In this document: positions 15,962 through 24,872 of the stretch, in pieces
Layout of the letters: each line of letters opens with the position of its first letter
Numbering within the stretch: the stretch's first letter is position 1
Source: Labrenzia sp. OB1
Lineage (GTDB): Bacteria > Pseudomonadota > Alphaproteobacteria > Rhizobiales > Stappiaceae
Direction of reading: 5' to 3'
DNA length: 64,000 nt
Assembly: GCF_001624695.1 (NCBI RefSeq)
Contig: NZ_JSEP01000005.1
Span: 1 to 64,000, forward strand
Translations under genes and position numbers: made by a program
The notes under the pieces: model-generated
What the model was told of the DNA's origin: nothing
The model's input: the letters and a program-made list of their open reading frames with translations, nothing else
Databases searched by the model: none

Positions 15962-17080
15962 ATGAAATTCAAAGCCATCACCCTTGCCTTCCTCGCAGCC
16001 GCGACTCCGGCGGCGATTCCGGCGGCGGCCGAGGACGCGCTGCTTTCCGAGACCCTGGAGTTCACCGCAGAGATCTTCTATCTCGACACGGCCGTGCCGG
16101 GTCTGATCATCGGCGCCGTGCGCAACGGCGAGACCGCGGTGTTCGGCATCGGCGAAACCAGGAAAGGCAGCGGCGTGGCGCCGGACGGGGATACGGCTGT
16201 CGGCGTCGGTTCCATCACAAAGTCCTTCACGGGGCTGACGCTTGCAAACCTTGCCGCCGAGGGCACGGTGGCCCTGACGGACCCGGCCGCACCGCTGATC
16301 GATCTGGTCGAGACGCTGCCGGAGCGCGACGGTCACCGGATCCGCCTCGTTGATCTTGCCACCCATGCCAGCGGCCTGCCCCGCGAACTGGAGCAGGTCC
16401 CGGATGTCGAGAAATACAGCGACGCTTCGTTCAGGGCCAACCTGAAGGACGCCGGTTTGCTGTTCGCACCCGGCACCGGCCTGCTTTATTCCAACATCGG
16501 TTTCGATTTGCTGGCGATGGCCCTTTCCGGGGCGGCGGATCAGCCCTATGAGGCGCTGCTGAAGGAAAAGGTGCTCGATCCGATCGGGTTGAATGCGACG
16601 GGCTATGCAAGGCCGGCCAGCGGCACCGTCATGACCGGTTACGACTGGAACGGCAAGGAGATGGACCCGGGGGCGCCGATCCCCAACAGGTCCGGCGCCT
16701 CGCAGCTTTACACCACGGCCAACGACATGTTGCGCTATCTGGAGTGGAACCTCGACCGGTTCGGCAGCGAAGGCATGGAAGCGCGGGCGATCAGCCATGC
16801 GGTCTGGGCGATGCGGGACGGCATGGATCCGGTCTACGGCCTGGATGAATCCGGCCACATGAGCGCCATGGGCCTCGGCTGGGTCATCATGATGCCGGAA
16901 GGCGACCGCCCGCTGATCATCCAGAAGGCCGGCGGCAGCCACGGGGTGTTCAGCTACCTGGCATTCGCGCCGAGCCGGGGCGTCGGCATTTTCATGTCGA
17001 TCAGCCAGTTCAACTTTTCCGCCAGCATGGAAATGGCAAACGTCGTCAACGACCTGATCGCCGTTCTGGCACCACGCTGA
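15962..17080 (+). CDS. Beta-lactamase-fold serine hydrolase (AmpH/class C-like), exported
   Basis: A 372-aa precursor with a signal peptide (residues 1-23) and a class C beta-lactamase/penicillin-binding fold. Active-site motifs: Ser84-Ile-Thr-Lys87 and Tyr176-Ser177-Asn178; the usual KTG box appears as the altered KAGGSHG. Family members act as D,D-peptidases, esterases or cell-wall recycling enzymes rather than true beta-lactamases. ATG 15962 (MKFKAITL) begins the signal peptide; the ORF extension to 15842 is rejected. Antibiotic resistance should not be inferred from the fold. Confidence 0.85.
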   Translation: MKFKAITLAFLAAATPAAIPAAAEDALLSETLEFTAEIFYLDTAVPGLIIGAVRNGETAVFGIGETRKGSGVAPDGDTAVGVGSITKSFTGLTLANLAAEGTVALTDPAAPLIDLVETLPERDGHRIRLVDLATHASGLPRELEQVPDVEKYSDASFRANLKDAGLLFAPGTGLLYSNIGFDLLAMALSGAADQPYEALLKEKVLDPIGLNATGYARPASGTVMTGYDWNGKEMDPGAPIPNRSGASQLYTTANDMLRYLEWNLDRFGSEGMEARAISHAVWAMRDGMDPVYGLDESGHMSAMGLGWVIMMPEGDRPLIIQKAGGSHGVFSYLAFAPSRGVGIFMSISQFNFSASMEMANVVNDLIAVLAPR

Positions 17081-17204
17081 GGCCGGCTGTGAAGGCGGGG
17101 AGCCCGCGTTCCATGGGAATGGCCCGGTTCGGGTTGGGTCAGGCTGTTTGCAAGAAAGAAGCGGAGCGCCTTGATGTCGTCCGGAGCGGGCTTGCGTTCA
17201 AGGC

Positions 17205-18182
17205 TTATCGTGTGTCCGCCGTCATGATTTTGCGCCGAAAGATCCGACTAAAGAAGGTTTTGTCGGACAGGCGCCCGAGCAGAACGGCGATTGCGGCTGT
17301 TGCCGCCACGGCGAATACGATCCTGCCGACAAGAATGCCGAAGACATCAGCGCCGAGGGACATCATGAGGAGGGTGTCCTCGATCACGCTGTGGGCAAAG
17401 CCCATGAACACGCATGACAGGAATATCTGGCGCGGCGACAGGCAATCCGATTGCGCTTCGCGGATCAGGAGGCCGGCGCCGTAGGAGATGCCAAGGAACA
17501 ATCCGACCGCGGTCAGATGGCGGGCTTCCCCGCGAATACCGGCCAGACGCAACAGGGGGGTGATTGCCGTCATCATTAGGTCCAGCAGTCCGGTCGCCTT
17601 GAGAAGTTCCAGAGCCCAGAACAAGACAACGAGAACGATGAACATCCAGATCATGGTCTCGCCGAGATCGAGGAAGAATGCTGTCCAATCGGGTGTCGCG
17701 CTCATGGGAAGCCAGGTCGGGTCTACGGGGTCCGACAACCAGCCGGTGGCCGCCAGGATCTGGTGCAGGATGAAGGCGTAGAGCACGCCGCCGGCAACGC
17801 GCAGACTTGTCGTCGCGATCATGCCCGGACCTGCCTTTTGAATGATCTTCTGCTCGATCGGCAGGCCGTGGGCGAACAGGATGAGGGCGGAGAAAACCGT
17901 CACATCCGCCACGCTCAGGGAGGAGACGGGAACAAGCGTGAATATGAGCGGCAGAGCGCCCCAGATCCCCACCAGCATCGCCGTCAGCCAGGCCAGCCCG
18001 AGTTCCGGGGGAAGACCGAAGAGTTTCATGACAGGTGCTAGAGCCGGGGCCACGGCATCGATCACGCCCATCCGCGACAAGACCTCGGTGATGATGGTGA
18101 CAGGCACCATGATCCGGGCAAGCACCCAGTAGATTTCAAGTGTTTCCGGTGTTTTGCGCAAGATGGTCATCAAAAGGGGCAT
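17205..18182 (-). CDS. Gate/nucleoside-recognition domain membrane protein
   Basis: A 325-aa protein with about eight hydrophobic segments and two repeated Gate-type stretches (PETLEIYWVLARIMVPVTIITEVLSRMG and DLGETMIWMFIVLVVLFWALELL share the pattern). These domains occur in nucleoside transporters and spore-maturation SpmA/B-like proteins; the substrate here is not known. ATG 18182 has GAGGAAG upstream. It is divergent from an Lrp/AsnC regulator with 117 nt between them, and such pairs commonly form a regulator-transporter unit. Confidence 0.75.
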   Translation of the reverse strand: MPLLMTILRKTPETLEIYWVLARIMVPVTIITEVLSRMGVIDAVAPALAPVMKLFGLPPELGLAWLTAMLVGIWGALPLIFTLVPVSSLSVADVTVFSALILFAHGLPIEQKIIQKAGPGMIATTSLRVAGGVLYAFILHQILAATGWLSDPVDPTWLPMSATPDWTAFFLDLGETMIWMFIVLVVLFWALELLKATGLLDLMMTAITPLLRLAGIRGEARHLTAVGLFLGISYGAGLLIREAQSDCLSPRQIFLSCVFMGFAHSVIEDTLLMMSLGADVFGILVGRIVFAVAATAAIAVLLGRLSDKTFFSRIFRRKIMTADTR

Positions 18183-18244
18183 CGGGTCTTCCTCTGTGTC
18201 TGCCCATTTCCTAACTTGAGCTGTTTCGAATTTGTGGTCAAAGA

Positions 18245-18260
18245 TTGCAAATTCATGCAA
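18245..18260. promoter_or_regulatory. Candidate Lrp/AsnC operator in divergent intergenic region
   Basis: TTGCA-N6-TGCAA is an interrupted palindrome, followed at 18262-18271 by another TTTATTGCAA half-site. It sits between the divergent Gate-protein and Lrp genes, where autoregulation by Lrp-family proteins is usual. No binding data. Confidence 0.4.
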
Positions 18261-18299
18261 TTTTATTGCAAGAGCGTATGCGCTGGATATGCTGGGGGG

Positions 18300-18752
18300 A
18301 TGGATCGGATTGACCGGAAGCTTCTGAATCTCCTTCAGCGCGACGCGTCGCGCACGAATGTCGATATGGCCGACAAGGTGGGTCTGTCTCCTTCCAGTTG
18401 CCTGCGCCGCCTGCAGCGGCTCCGCAAATCGGGGATGATCGACCGTATTGTTGCCATCCTGAATCCGGCAAGGGCGGGACGCGGGATCAAGGCCCTGGTG
18501 ACCGTGGAGCTGAAATTGCACGGTGAGCAGCACATGCGCCGCTTTCTGGATATCGCGAGCGCGGAAGAAGCCGTTTCAAACGCCTATTCGGTCACCGGCG
18601 AGACTGATGTTGTCCTGATGCTGCGCCTGACCGATATGGAGGAATTCGATGCTCTTAGCGACAGGCTGTTCCGCGACAACAACAATGTGGCGCGCTTCTT
18701 CACAATGATCGTGATTCGGACAGCCAAGGAGGAATCGGCAATTGAGCTTTGA
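18300..18752 (+). CDS. Lrp/AsnC-family transcriptional regulator
   Basis: A 150-aa regulator beginning MDRIDRKLLNLLQRDASRT with an N-terminal helix-turn-helix (MADKVGLSPSSCLRRLQRL) and a C-terminal RAM ligand-binding domain (VTVELKLHGEQH... VTGETDVVLMLRLTDMEEF). ATG 18300 is preceded by GGGGGG; the extension to 18216 would run through the putative operator and is rejected. Lrp-family proteins bind amino acids; the divergent membrane gene is the probable target. Confidence 0.92.
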   Translation: MDRIDRKLLNLLQRDASRTNVDMADKVGLSPSSCLRRLQRLRKSGMIDRIVAILNPARAGRGIKALVTVELKLHGEQHMRRFLDIASAEEAVSNAYSVTGETDVVLMLRLTDMEEFDALSDRLFRDNNNVARFFTMIVIRTAKEESAIEL

Positions 18753-18818
18753 ACATGTGCCGTTTGCCGGCGGCCGGAGCATCGTTGCGGCATTGCGCCT
18801 GGCGATCCACGCAGGCTG

Positions 18819-19208
18819 TCAGGCCCGCTCGATCAGGTCCCATTTGTTGCCGAATGGATCCTGGAACACGGCCACCTTGCCGTAAGGCTCAACGCGCGGT
18901 TCCTCAAGGAAGGTAACGCCGGCAGCCAGCATCGCCTGATGGTCGCGGTCGAAATCATCCGTCTCAAGGAACAGGAACACCCTTCCGCCTGTCTGGTTAC
19001 CGATGGCGGCGCGCTGATCGTCGTTGGCGGCGAGTGCTAGCAGAAGGCGGGTTTCCGTGCTGCCCCTCGGGGCGACCAGCACCCAGCGTTTGCCGTCTGA
19101 AAGCCGGGTGTTCTCGATCAGGTCAAAGCCGAGCTTCTGCGTGTAGAACGCGATCGCCAGGTCATAATCGGGCACGACCAGTGCGAGAGCGCCGATGACC
19201 TGTTTCAT
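18819..19208 (-). CDS. VOC/glyoxalase-family protein
   Basis: A 129-aa single VOC module. It begins MKQVIGALALVVPDYDLAIAFYTQKLGFDL and ends PYGKVAVFQDPFGNKWDLIE, the usual beta-alpha-beta-beta-beta repeats of glyoxalase/bleomycin resistance proteins. Substrate is unknown. It starts 7 nt after the stop of the 139-aa gene that lies upstream on the same strand, so the two are likely co-transcribed. Confidence 0.85.
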   Translation of the reverse strand: MKQVIGALALVVPDYDLAIAFYTQKLGFDLIENTRLSDGKRWVLVAPRGSTETRLLLALAANDDQRAAIGNQTGGRVFLFLETDDFDRDHQAMLAAGVTFLEEPRVEPYGKVAVFQDPFGNKWDLIERA

Positions 19209-19215
19209 GAGGAGC

Positions 19216-19635
19216 CTATTGCGCTCTGCGGTAGACGGTGATGTTGGTGAAGCTTGCCACATCGACAAGATGCACGGTCTGGGTGACCGTCAGGGTGCCA
19301 CCGTCGTCAGACAGTTCGCGCTCCGCCTTCATCAGCGTCAGCCCGCCGCGACGGGCCTCGGAAACCAGCTTGTCGTCGCCCTGAAAGACAAGCCGCATGG
19401 CGTCCACCAGACCGCTTTTGCCCAGCTTGACCTCTGGCCCGTCGGGCATCGCCTCGAAGGTGTCGTTGGTGATCTGGCCGTCCGCATCGACCTGGTTCAT
19501 GGTGAACACGGCCATGCCGAAATTGTCCTCGATCTTCAAGGTGGCGCTTTTCGGCGGGTCACCCTGTTCGAAGTCGCTTTCCTCCGCATCAAGAATCCAG
19601 GTGCCGAGAAAGGGGGCGAGTTTGTCTTCGTTCAT
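19216..19635 (-). CDS. Hypothetical protein, small beta-rich (lipocalin-like?)
   Basis: A 139-aa soluble protein with no signal peptide or membrane segment. The start MNEDKLAPFLGTWILDAEESDFEQGDPPKSATLKIED and alternating beta-strand pattern resemble small lipocalin or FABP-like barrels (opening GTW), but I do not recognise a named family. ATG 19635 is chosen because the frame upstream runs into the leuB terminator region. It is followed at 7 nt by the VOC gene. Confidence 0.65.
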   Translation of the reverse strand: MNEDKLAPFLGTWILDAEESDFEQGDPPKSATLKIEDNFGMAVFTMNQVDADGQITNDTFEAMPDGPEVKLGKSGLVDAMRLVFQGDDKLVSEARRGGLTLMKAERELSDDGGTLTVTQTVHLVDVASFTNITVYRRAQ

Positions 19636-19660
19636 CTGTGTAACCGCGGTTAGAAAGGAA

Positions 19661-19691
19661 AAGCCGCCACCGGGATACCCGCTGGCGGCTT
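19661..19691 (-). terminator. Intrinsic terminator after leuB
   Basis: AAGCCGCCA (19661-19669) and TGGCGGCTT (19683-19691) form a perfect 9-bp stem. On the minus strand it is followed by TTTTCCTTTC, so it ends the leuB transcript. Confidence 0.75.
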
Positions 19692-19715
19692 GAGGTGCAA
19701 ACACTGATGATGCCG

Positions 19716-20828
19716 TCAGGCGCCGAGCGCGTCCAGTTCGGCAACGATGGCGTCGCCCATTTCAGAGGTCGAGATGGTCGCCTGACCCTCCGAGGCGATA
19801 TCCTTGGTGCGCAGGCCCTTGTCGAGGGCATTGGCAATCGCCTTGTCCAGCTTGTCGGCGGCGGCGACTTCCTCGAAGGAATAACGCAGTGCCATGGCGA
19901 AGCTGGCGATCATGGCGATCGGGTTGGCGGCGCCGGTTCCGGCAATGTCCGGAGCCGAACCATGGACGGGTTCGTACAGCGCCTTGCGCTTGCCTGTGAC
20001 AGCATCCGGCGCGCCGAGGGAGGCGGACGGCAGCATGCCGAGCGAACCGGTCAGCATGGCGGCAACGTCGGACAGCATGTCGCCGAACAGGTTGTCGGTG
20101 ACGATGACGTCGAACTGCTTGGGCCAGCGGACGAGTTGCATGCCGCCGGCATCGGCCAGCATGTGCTCCAGTTGAACGTCCTGATAGGCGTTCTTGTGGG
20201 TCTGGGTGACGACTTCGTTCCACAGAACACCGGACTTCATCACGTTCCGTTTCTCCATGGAGGTGACCTTGTTGCCGCGCGTGCGGGCCAGCTCGAAAGC
20301 GACCCCGGCGATGCGTTCGATCTCGTAGGTGTCGTAGACCTGGGTGTCGATGCCACGCTTCTGGCCGTTGCCGAGATCCCGGATTTCCTTCGGCTCGCCG
20401 AAATAGACGCCGCCGGTCAACTCGCGCACGATCAGTATGTCGAGGCCTTCGATGATGTCCTTCTTGAGGGAAGAGGCATCGGCAAGGGCCGGGTAGCAGA
20501 TGGCGGGGCGCAGGTTGGCGAAGAGCTGCATGTCCTTGCGCAGGCGCAGCAGGCCGGCTTCCGGACGCACTTCATAGGGAACGTCGTCCCACTTTGGGCC
20601 GCCGACAGCGCCGAAGATGACGGCGTCCGCCGCCATGGCCTTGGCCATGTCTTCCTCGGAAATCGACTGGCCGTGGGCATCATAGGCCGAACCGCCGACA
20701 AGGCCCTCGTCGGTTTCAAAGGACATGCCGCCCTTTGCATTGAACCAGGCGATGACCTTTTTCACTTCCGGCATGATTTCCGGGCCGATGCCGTCACCCG
20801 GCAGAAGCAGAAGATTTTGAGAAGCCAT
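19716..20828 (-). CDS. leuB: 3-isopropylmalate dehydrogenase LeuB
   Basis: A 370-aa NAD-dependent decarboxylating dehydrogenase for the third step of leucine biosynthesis. It starts [19 protein letters not shown] and has the substrate-binding stretch [10 protein letters not shown], the [16 protein letters not shown] segment, the catalytic signature [25 protein letters not shown], and the NAD site [21 protein letters not shown] 20828 gives standard length. It stands alone with its own terminator; the rest of the leu pathway is not in this window. Confidence 0.97.
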   Translation of the reverse strand: MASQNLLLLPGDGIGPEIMPEVKKVIAWFNAKGGMSFETDEGLVGGSAYDAHGQSISEEDMAKAMAADAVIFGAVGGPKWDDVPYEVRPEAGLLRLRKDMQLFANLRPAICYPALADASSLKKDIIEGLDILIVRELTGGVYFGEPKEIRDLGNGQKRGIDTQVYDTYEIERIAGVAFELARTRGNKVTSMEKRNVMKSGVLWNEVVTQTHKNAYQDVQLEHMLADAGGMQLVRWPKQFDVIVTDNLFGDMLSDVAAMLTGSLGMLPSASLGAPDAVTGKRKALYEPVHGSAPDIAGTGAANPIAMIASFAMALRYSFEEVAAADKLDKAIANALDKGLRTKDIASEGQATISTSEMGDAIVAELDALGA

Positions 20829-20969
20829 GGACGTTCCATCCCGCATTGTTGGAAATTCGTTTGCGCTGAGTTACCGCGTCAGCCCGGGTCTTTCAAGGCA
20901 AAGCCGGTTGCGAAGAACTCAAGCGTGGAGAGGCGAAAGGTCAATTCGGGAACCATGCGGGTCTGTCGC

Positions 20970-21743
20970 TCAGGTGCCGAACCAGGACCGCCCGGCCTGC
21001 CAGAGAAGATTGAGGGCCAGTGCGGTCATCACCCATCTGAAGCCGATCCTGAAGGTTTTTTCATCCATTCGCCCGAGCAGATGGCTGCCCGCGAGAGTTC
21101 CCAGGAACCCGCTGGCGATCATCAGCACGATGAGGCCTGCCCAGGGAGCGAATGCAAAGCCGAGCAGGCCGAAGGCGATGATTTTGAAAACATGCATGAT
21201 CAGCGCCGTGGCGGCCTGATTGGCGACAAACCCGTGGCGCGGCAGACCGAGCGTGGCAAGAACCGCACCGCCGATAGGACCGGCGGCGCCGAAAAACATC
21301 GACAGGAACGTGGATGCGAAACCGGCGGCGGCCATGGCGCGCTTGCGGACCTTGCCCAGTTTCGGAGCCTTGCCCCAGACAACCCAGAGGACAAAAAGTC
21401 CGATGCCTGTCTTCAGGACGGCTTCCGGCAGTTCCATGGCAATCGCGCCGCCGAGCGCAGCGCCGAATGCGGCACCGATGGCGAACCAGAGCACGATCAG
21501 CTTGTCGATATGCCTGAACTGCACCAGTGCCCGACCGGCATTCGAACCGAACTGGACAACACCGTGAACCGGGACCAAAGCGCTTGCCGGCATCAGGGTG
21601 GCCATGACCGCGATCAGGCTCACACCGCCGCCAAGCCCGACGGCGGCGGTTATCGCGGAGGTGACGAAGCTGAAAAGCACCAGAAGAAGAGAGGACACAG
21701 TGCTCAGCTGCCCGGGGAGCAGCAGGTCCAGAAATGCACTCAT
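20970..21743 (-). CDS. TauE/SafE-family membrane permease
   Basis: A 257-aa protein with about eight transmembrane helices and the two-repeat architecture of TauE/SafE (DUF81) proteins: SFVTSAITAAVGLGGGVSLI near the start and FFGAAGPIGGAVLATLGLPRHGFVANQAATALI in the middle. The family exports sulfonates, sulfite or related organic anions; substrate unknown here. ATG 21743 lies one nt after the stop of the upstream AlbA_2 gene, so the pair is co-transcribed. Confidence 0.88.
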   Translation of the reverse strand: MSAFLDLLLPGQLSTVSSLLLVLFSFVTSAITAAVGLGGGVSLIAVMATLMPASALVPVHGVVQFGSNAGRALVQFRHIDKLIVLWFAIGAAFGAALGGAIAMELPEAVLKTGIGLFVLWVVWGKAPKLGKVRKRAMAAAGFASTFLSMFFGAAGPIGGAVLATLGLPRHGFVANQAATALIMHVFKIIAFGLLGFAFAPWAGLIVLMIASGFLGTLAGSHLLGRMDEKTFRIGFRWVMTALALNLLWQAGRSWFGT

Positions 21744-21744
21744 G

Positions 21745-22539
21745 TCAAGACCATCTCGTGTTGGCGTAATTGACCGCTTCGCGCACGTCGAGCCTGCGGG
21801 TGGAATTGCCGCTGCGCAGATAAAACACCGAGGCCTTGTTTTCCTCAAGATAGACGGCGCGCGGTGCCGGGCTGACGATGATCATGGCGACATCCTTGTC
21901 CTCCACCCTGGCAAAGACGGTATGCAGATAGGGGCACAGGTCGCCGCCGAGATTTCTGGAAACGATGTCGTTGATCGTGCGCTCGAAGGAATCGAGATCG
22001 GGGCTCTTCAGGGTCGCCAGATCATGGTCGAGGCCGAGCGGCCGGCCATTGTCGTCAACGCCGATGAGAAGCTGGCCGCCCTCGGCGTTGTAAAACCCGG
22101 CAATCGTCTTGGCGATGACCTTTTCCAGCTCCCGGTTGACGTGTTTTTCCTTCAGGTCCCAGCGCAGCGAGGACTTGAATTCAACCCGTCGTGTCTCCCC
22201 CTGCCGCATCAAGTCCGGGATAAGGGCGGTCTGTTCCTCGCGCAAAGACCGGTAGGCCTCGGATGTGCGTATGTAGTTGCGCGTGAAAATGCCGAAGGCG
22301 AGGCCGATGACGGCGCCAAGGGCCGTATAGGCGACCGCCACATCAATGTGGCGGGGCAGGATCAGCAGCCACAGCCGGGCGTTGATAAACTGGAACAGGT
22401 TCGGAGTCGTCTCGGGCGAGCGCGCCAGTTCCCACCAGATCACCAACAGGTTCAGGGGATGAATGACCAGAACACCGACCACGGCCCCTGCTAGCACATA
22501 GGCCGCCAGAAAGGAGAGTTTGAACGGGGAAAGCGTCAT
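21745..22539 (-). CDS. Membrane-anchored AlbA_2 (Schlafen-like/divergent AAA-4) domain protein
   Basis: A 264-aa protein. Two transmembrane helices (about residues 8-28 and 67-87) anchor a cytosolic AlbA_2 domain (115-235) with the family pattern ETRRVEFKSSLRWDL, IAGFYNAEGGQLLIGVDDNGRPLGLDHD and FYLRSGNSTRRLD. AlbA_2 domains bind nucleic acid and, in Schlafen-like proteins, can cut RNA; many bacterial forms are fused to regulatory or membrane parts with unknown function. The gene is followed after one nt by a TauE/SafE permease. Confidence 0.8.
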   Translation of the reverse strand: MTLSPFKLSFLAAYVLAGAVVGVLVIHPLNLLVIWWELARSPETTPNLFQFINARLWLLILPRHIDVAVAYTALGAVIGLAFGIFTRNYIRTSEAYRSLREEQTALIPDLMRQGETRRVEFKSSLRWDLKEKHVNRELEKVIAKTIAGFYNAEGGQLLIGVDDNGRPLGLDHDLATLKSPDLDSFERTINDIVSRNLGGDLCPYLHTVFARVEDKDVAMIIVSPAPRAVYLEENKASVFYLRSGNSTRRLDVREAVNYANTRWS

Positions 22540-22636
22540 ATCGGATAGTTCCGGGAAAATTGCTGCAACGACTTGCGCCAGCTTAAAGCGTCAGGCGTTA
22601 ATTTGGAAAACGAAACTCGGTCCATCCTCTATTTGC

Positions 22637-22749
22637 GGTCATCACCGGGCTTGACCCGGTGATCCATGCCACGACGGAGCGAACTTCCAAGGTTGGGCCT
22701 GGAGATATCAAGCGGCATGGATGCCCGGATCAAGTCCGGGTATGACGAC
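22637..22749. repeat. REP-like element with two facing hairpins
   Basis: Left arm: GTCATCACCGGG-CTTGA-CCCGGTGATCCATGCC (22638-22670). Right arm: GGCATGGATGCCCGG-ATCAAG-TCCGGGTATGACG (22714-22749). Each arm folds on itself and the two arms are roughly reverse complements (GGATCCATGCC against GGCATGGATGCC). Similar GTCAT...CCCGG units are common intergenic repeats of alphaproteobacteria. Confidence 0.7.
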
Positions 22750-22821
22750 GGTGAAGGGGACTGTCCTACGTTAGCTATGCACTCCCGGATGCGGACGGCT
22801 AAGAGAAAGAAACCCTGCAGG

Positions 22822-23994
22822 TCAGGCAGCCGCGGGCATGGCGGTTTCGACCAGTTTGACCCAGTAGGAACAGCCGACGGGGATCAGATCGTCGTTGAAA
22901 TCATAGGCCGGGTGATGGAGACCGGCGCTGTCGCCGTTGCCGGCGAAGATGAAGGCGCCGGGGCGTTCCTCCAGCATGTAGGAAAAATCCTCGCCGCCCA
23001 TCATTGGTTCGATGTTGTGGTCGACCTTGCCCACACCGGAAATACCTTCGGCGATTTGCGCCGCGAAGTCGGTCTGGGCGTCGTGATTGACGGTGACCGG
23101 GTAGCCGCGGGTGAACTGCAGTTCCGCCGTCGCGCCGAATGTTTCCGCAACCGAGCTGACGATGGTTTCCATGCGCTGCTGCGCCAGATCGCGCATCTCC
23201 GGGGACAGGGTGCGCACGGTGCCGCGCAGCGTCACGTCCTGCGGAATGACGTTGAACGCATTGCCCCCCTGGAAAACGGTCACGGAGACGACGAGGGAAT
23301 CGAGCGGGTTGGCATTGCGGCTGGCGATGGTCTGCAGGGCACTTACCATCTGTGCGCCGACGACGATCGGGTCGATGGTTTCGTGCGGCTTGGCCGCGTG
23401 ACCGCCGCGGCCGGTGATGCGGATCAGGAACTCGTCCGTTGCCGCCATGATCCCGCCCTTGCGGATGGCGAATTCGCCAACCGGCAGGCCGGGGTAATTG
23501 TGCATGCCGTAGACTTCCTCGATCGGCCAACGGGTCATCAGCCCGTCCTCGATCATCGCCTTGGCTCCTGCGCCGCCTTCTTCGGCCGGCTGGAAAATCA
23601 CCACGACGGTGCCATCGAAGTTGCGCGTTTCGGCGAGATACTTCGCCGCGCCCAGGAGCATGGCGGTGTGCCCGTCATGGCCACAGGCGTGCATCTTGCC
23701 GGGTACCTTGGACGCATAGGGTTTGCCGGTGATCTCCTCGATCGGCAGGGCGTCCATATCGGCGCGCAGGGCGATGGTCCTGCCGGCGCCGCCGTTCCTG
23801 CCCTTGATCACGCCCACGACGCCGGTTTTGCCGATACCGGTGGTGATCTCGTCCACGCCGAAGCTCTCAAGAAGTTCAGACACCTTGCCAGCGGTCCTGA
23901 CCGTCTCATAGAGAACTTCCGGATTCTCATGGAGATCGCGGCGCCAGGCCGTTATCTCGTCGGTCAGGTCGGCAAGGCGGTTAATAACGGGCAT
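22822..23994 (-). CDS. M20D-family amidohydrolase (hippurate hydrolase/aminoacylase-like)
   Basis: A 390-aa metallopeptidase-fold protein. Metal motifs are intact: RADMDALPI, HACGHDGH (about residues 103-110) and PAEEGGAGAKAMIEDG; the dimerisation insert contains RGGHAAKPH. Family members remove acyl groups from amino acids or hydrolyse auxin-like conjugates; the natural substrate is not evident. ATG 23994 matches the family N-terminus. The intergenic gap to the methyltransferase gene is 166 nt. Confidence 0.88.
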   Translation of the reverse strand: MPVINRLADLTDEITAWRRDLHENPEVLYETVRTAGKVSELLESFGVDEITTGIGKTGVVGVIKGRNGGAGRTIALRADMDALPIEEITGKPYASKVPGKMHACGHDGHTAMLLGAAKYLAETRNFDGTVVVIFQPAEEGGAGAKAMIEDGLMTRWPIEEVYGMHNYPGLPVGEFAIRKGGIMAATDEFLIRITGRGGHAAKPHETIDPIVVGAQMVSALQTIASRNANPLDSLVVSVTVFQGGNAFNVIPQDVTLRGTVRTLSPEMRDLAQQRMETIVSSVAETFGATAELQFTRGYPVTVNHDAQTDFAAQIAEGISGVGKVDHNIEPMMGGEDFSYMLEERPGAFIFAGNGDSAGLHHPAYDFNDDLIPVGCSYWVKLVETAMPAAA

Positions 23995-24160
23995 GAAGAA
24001 CTCCTGAAAAACAGCGGATCAGATGGCGTAGCCTAGGCCCACCCCGGACCCCGTCGCCGAAGCGGAAGGTGTTGGCAATAAACTACCTCAAGCGGCAAAA
24101 AGGGGAAGTGGCCCCGGAGAAAAACTTTTGTGCCCGGACAAGGGTAGTGGACAGCCTGCG

Positions 24161-24847
24161 CTAACCTGCCAATACCGGATTTTCTTTCGTCATGCGAAAG
24201 ACACGGGTGCGTTTGATTTCATTGTCCTCGAGTGCGCCGACAACCGGGACATTGTAGGAGGCGAGCTCAGTCAGCCGGGTCTTCGGCAGGTAGGATCTAC
24301 CCGGGTCGCCGACCAGTACATCCGTGCCCCGGTCGAGCAACCTGTCTATCAGTCCGAGCACCTTTTCCGCCATCTCCCTGTCGTAAAAAACGTCACCGAA
24401 AAAGACGATGTCGGCTTCCGGCAGCGGCGAAGTGGTGATGTCCTTCATTTCGAGACCGAGCACGACGCCGTTGAGTTCCGCATTGAGGCCGGTGGCCGCA
24501 AGGGCGAAGGGGTCGATATCGACCGCGTGGCAGGAGGTGGCACCGGCCATCATGGCGGCTATGCCCACAAGACCGGAGCCGCAGGCAAAGTCGACAATCC
24601 GCTTGCTCCCGACGAGTTCGGGCGTGTCGAGAATATAGCGGGCAAGACCCTGGCCGCCTGCCCAGGCAAAGGCCCAGAAAGGGGGCGCGAGACCGAGTTC
24701 GCCAAGATCCTCCTCGGTCTTTTGCCACAACGCCATGGCCTCATCGGCCACATGCAGGCGGATTTCTTCCGCATGCGGTACCGGTTTTATCCGGGTCTCC
24801 CGGCGGATGAAGTCGATGGGATCCTTGATCGGCGTCATTCGCTTCAT
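24161..24847 (-). CDS. Class I SAM methyltransferase, ETF-beta lysine methyltransferase-like
   Basis: A 228-aa protein. SAM-binding motif I is IVDFACGSGLVGIAAM, motif II HAVDIDPFAL, and a post-motif VFFGDVFYD; the segment APPFWAFAWAGGQGLARYIL is typical of the ETFBKMT/PrmA-like group that methylates lysines of electron-transfer flavoprotein beta or ribosomal protein. ATG 24847 is used; a GTG lies three bases before. It closes a minus-strand run that begins with tsaD and includes EVE and YciI genes. Confidence 0.8.
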   Translation of the reverse strand: MKRMTPIKDPIDFIRRETRIKPVPHAEEIRLHVADEAMALWQKTEEDLGELGLAPPFWAFAWAGGQGLARYILDTPELVGSKRIVDFACGSGLVGIAAMMAGATSCHAVDIDPFALAATGLNAELNGVVLGLEMKDITTSPLPEADIVFFGDVFYDREMAEKVLGLIDRLLDRGTDVLVGDPGRSYLPKTRLTELASYNVPVVGALEDNEIKRTRVFRMTKENPVLAG

Positions 24848-24872
24848 CACTTCGGTAAGCTGCCAGAGATGT

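Noticed and set aside
15962..17080. Beta-lactamase resistance gene
   Set aside because: The SxxK and YSN motifs exist but the KTG box is altered, and the closest pattern is AmpH-like serine hydrolases rather than a true beta-lactamase.
19695..21773. 692-codon plus-strand frame opposite leuB and the TauE gene
   Set aside because: It crosses two opposite-strand genes and their terminator; no domain similarity is visible.
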